The notes under the pieces: model-generated
What the model was told of the DNA's origin: nothing
The model's input: only the letters and a program-made list of their open reading frames with translations
Database searches by the model: none
NCBI GenBank assembly: GCA_003220985.1
Contig: QHTY01000171.1
Coordinates: forward strand, 1 to 13,010
Source of the DNA: Gemmatimonadota bacterium
Lineage (GTDB): Bacteria > Gemmatimonadota > Gemmatimonadetes > Gemmatimonadales > GWC2-71-9
Direction: 5' to 3'
Length of the DNA stretch: 13,010 nucleotides
Translations under genes and position numbers: made by a program
Shown: positions 12,507 to 13,010 of the stretch, one piece after another
Layout: each line of letters begins with the position of its first letter
Numbering within the stretch: position 1 is the stretch's first letter

Positions 12507-13010
12507 CTAGCTGAGCGCCTTACTCAACTGCACGCAGCGGCCCAGCAGGGTCGGATCATCCAGCTTGGCCCCGCTGCCATCGAGGAATCCGGCCAGGATC
12601 CACGGGTTGCCCCCCACGCCGCCTTGCACCGGCTGTTTGGGGAACGTGAAGCTCATCCCCGCCGGGATGATAGAAAGGGTTTTGCTGCGAACCGCCTCGT
12701 GCGGGCCCCCCACCGGATTGTCGTTGTTCCGGAAGATGACCTGCGCGCCGAGACCCTCGTACGCCAGGCTGGCGTCCATAGTGATGAACGGCCCCGGGCT
12801 GTTCTCACACCCCGTGACTCCGAACTCGGCGAACGCCGATCCCGTCGTGACCTCCGCGTGCGTGAAGCCGTACCGGGAACCTTGCACGCAGCGACCGAGG
12901 TAGATCTCGTCGCTGGTCGGCTTCCCGGCGGCATTCACGAACTGCACCCAGATGAACGGGTTGCCGCCGACGCCACCGAGCACCGGCTGCTTCGGGATCG
13001 TCATCGTTTG
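12507..13010 (-). CDS. Hypothetical protein with tandem ~118-residue repeats (partial, N-terminus off window)
   Basis: The C-terminal 167 codons are visible; the frame stays open to the right edge, so the ATG at 13004 is probably internal. Two copies of one module can be aligned: TIPKQPVLGGVGGNPFIWVQF...LGRCVQ near the edge, and TFPKQPVQGGVGGNPWILAGF...LGRCVQ about 118 residues later, the second being cut short by the stop. Between them lies a probably beta-rich stretch with GVTGCENSPGP and AQVIFRNNDNPVGGP. Each module has a conserved Cys in GRCVQ. I do not recognise the family; glycine-rich turns and alternating hydrophobics suggest an extracellular beta-sandwich type protein, but no signal peptide or anchor is in view. 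It is convergent with the sigma operon. Confidence 0.75.
   Translation of the reverse strand, partial: QTMTIPKQPVLGGVGGNPFIWVQFVNAAGKPTSDEIYLGRCVQGSRYGFTHAEVTTGSAFAEFGVTGCENSPGPFITMDASLAYEGLGAQVIFRNNDNPVGGPHEAVRSKTLSIIPAGMSFTFPKQPVQGGVGGNPWILAGFLDGSGAKLDDPTLLGRCVQLSKALS

Overview
The window is a high-GC, very densely coded piece of a bacterial chromosome. Secreted proteins beginning in the style 'LAAQQRDT', paired M16 peptidases, an ECF sigma cassette with a Spy-like partner, and many short GC-rich period repeats suggest Gemmatimonadota or a neighbouring phylum. This is inference from protein style only; no marker gene is present.

Positions 1-10725 hold one compact minus-strand gene string, read from right to left: a TetR regulator, an enoyl-CoA hydratase, an aldehyde dehydrogenase, a thiolase, a PaaG-like crotonase, a BoxB/PaaA-type diiron oxygenase, a glycerophosphodiester phosphodiesterase, a 3-hydroxyacyl-CoA dehydrogenase, an amidohydrolase, an active M16 metallopeptidase and an inactive M16 partner that runs off the left edge. 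Nearly all junctions overlap (GTGA, TGATG, CTGA, ATGA) or are shorter than 25 bp, so this looks like one polycistronic unit. The CoA enzymes form most of an aerobic aryl-CoA epoxidation and beta-oxidation pathway: oxygenase, epoxide isomerase, hydratase, dehydrogenase, thiolase, plus an aldehyde dehydrogenase for the ring-opened aldehyde. It mixes features of the box (benzoyl-CoA) and paa (phenylacetate) routes, and no CoA ligase, reductase or ring-opening hydrolase is visible. A perfect 7-bp inverted repeat just upstream of tetR is the likely operator.

Positions 10726-10881 are a divergent intergenic region with the operator, a possible promoter and an inverted array of GGGCGGC-type repeats. 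On the plus strand, 10882-12434 carries an ECF sigma factor, a one-pass membrane protein that is probably its anti-sigma factor, and a periplasmic LTxxQ (Spy/CpxP-like) protein. A perfect 28-bp palindrome at 12454-12481 separates this operon from a convergent, right-truncated gene encoding tandem ~118-residue repeats.

The most unusual features are two consecutive genes (3-hydroxyacyl-CoA dehydrogenase and amidohydrolase) whose essential N-terminal motifs can only be reached from non-AUG, apparently CTG, starts; the hybrid box/paa operon; and four short-period G-rich repeat arrays, two of them embedded in coding sequence (the M16 signal region and a thiolase loop).
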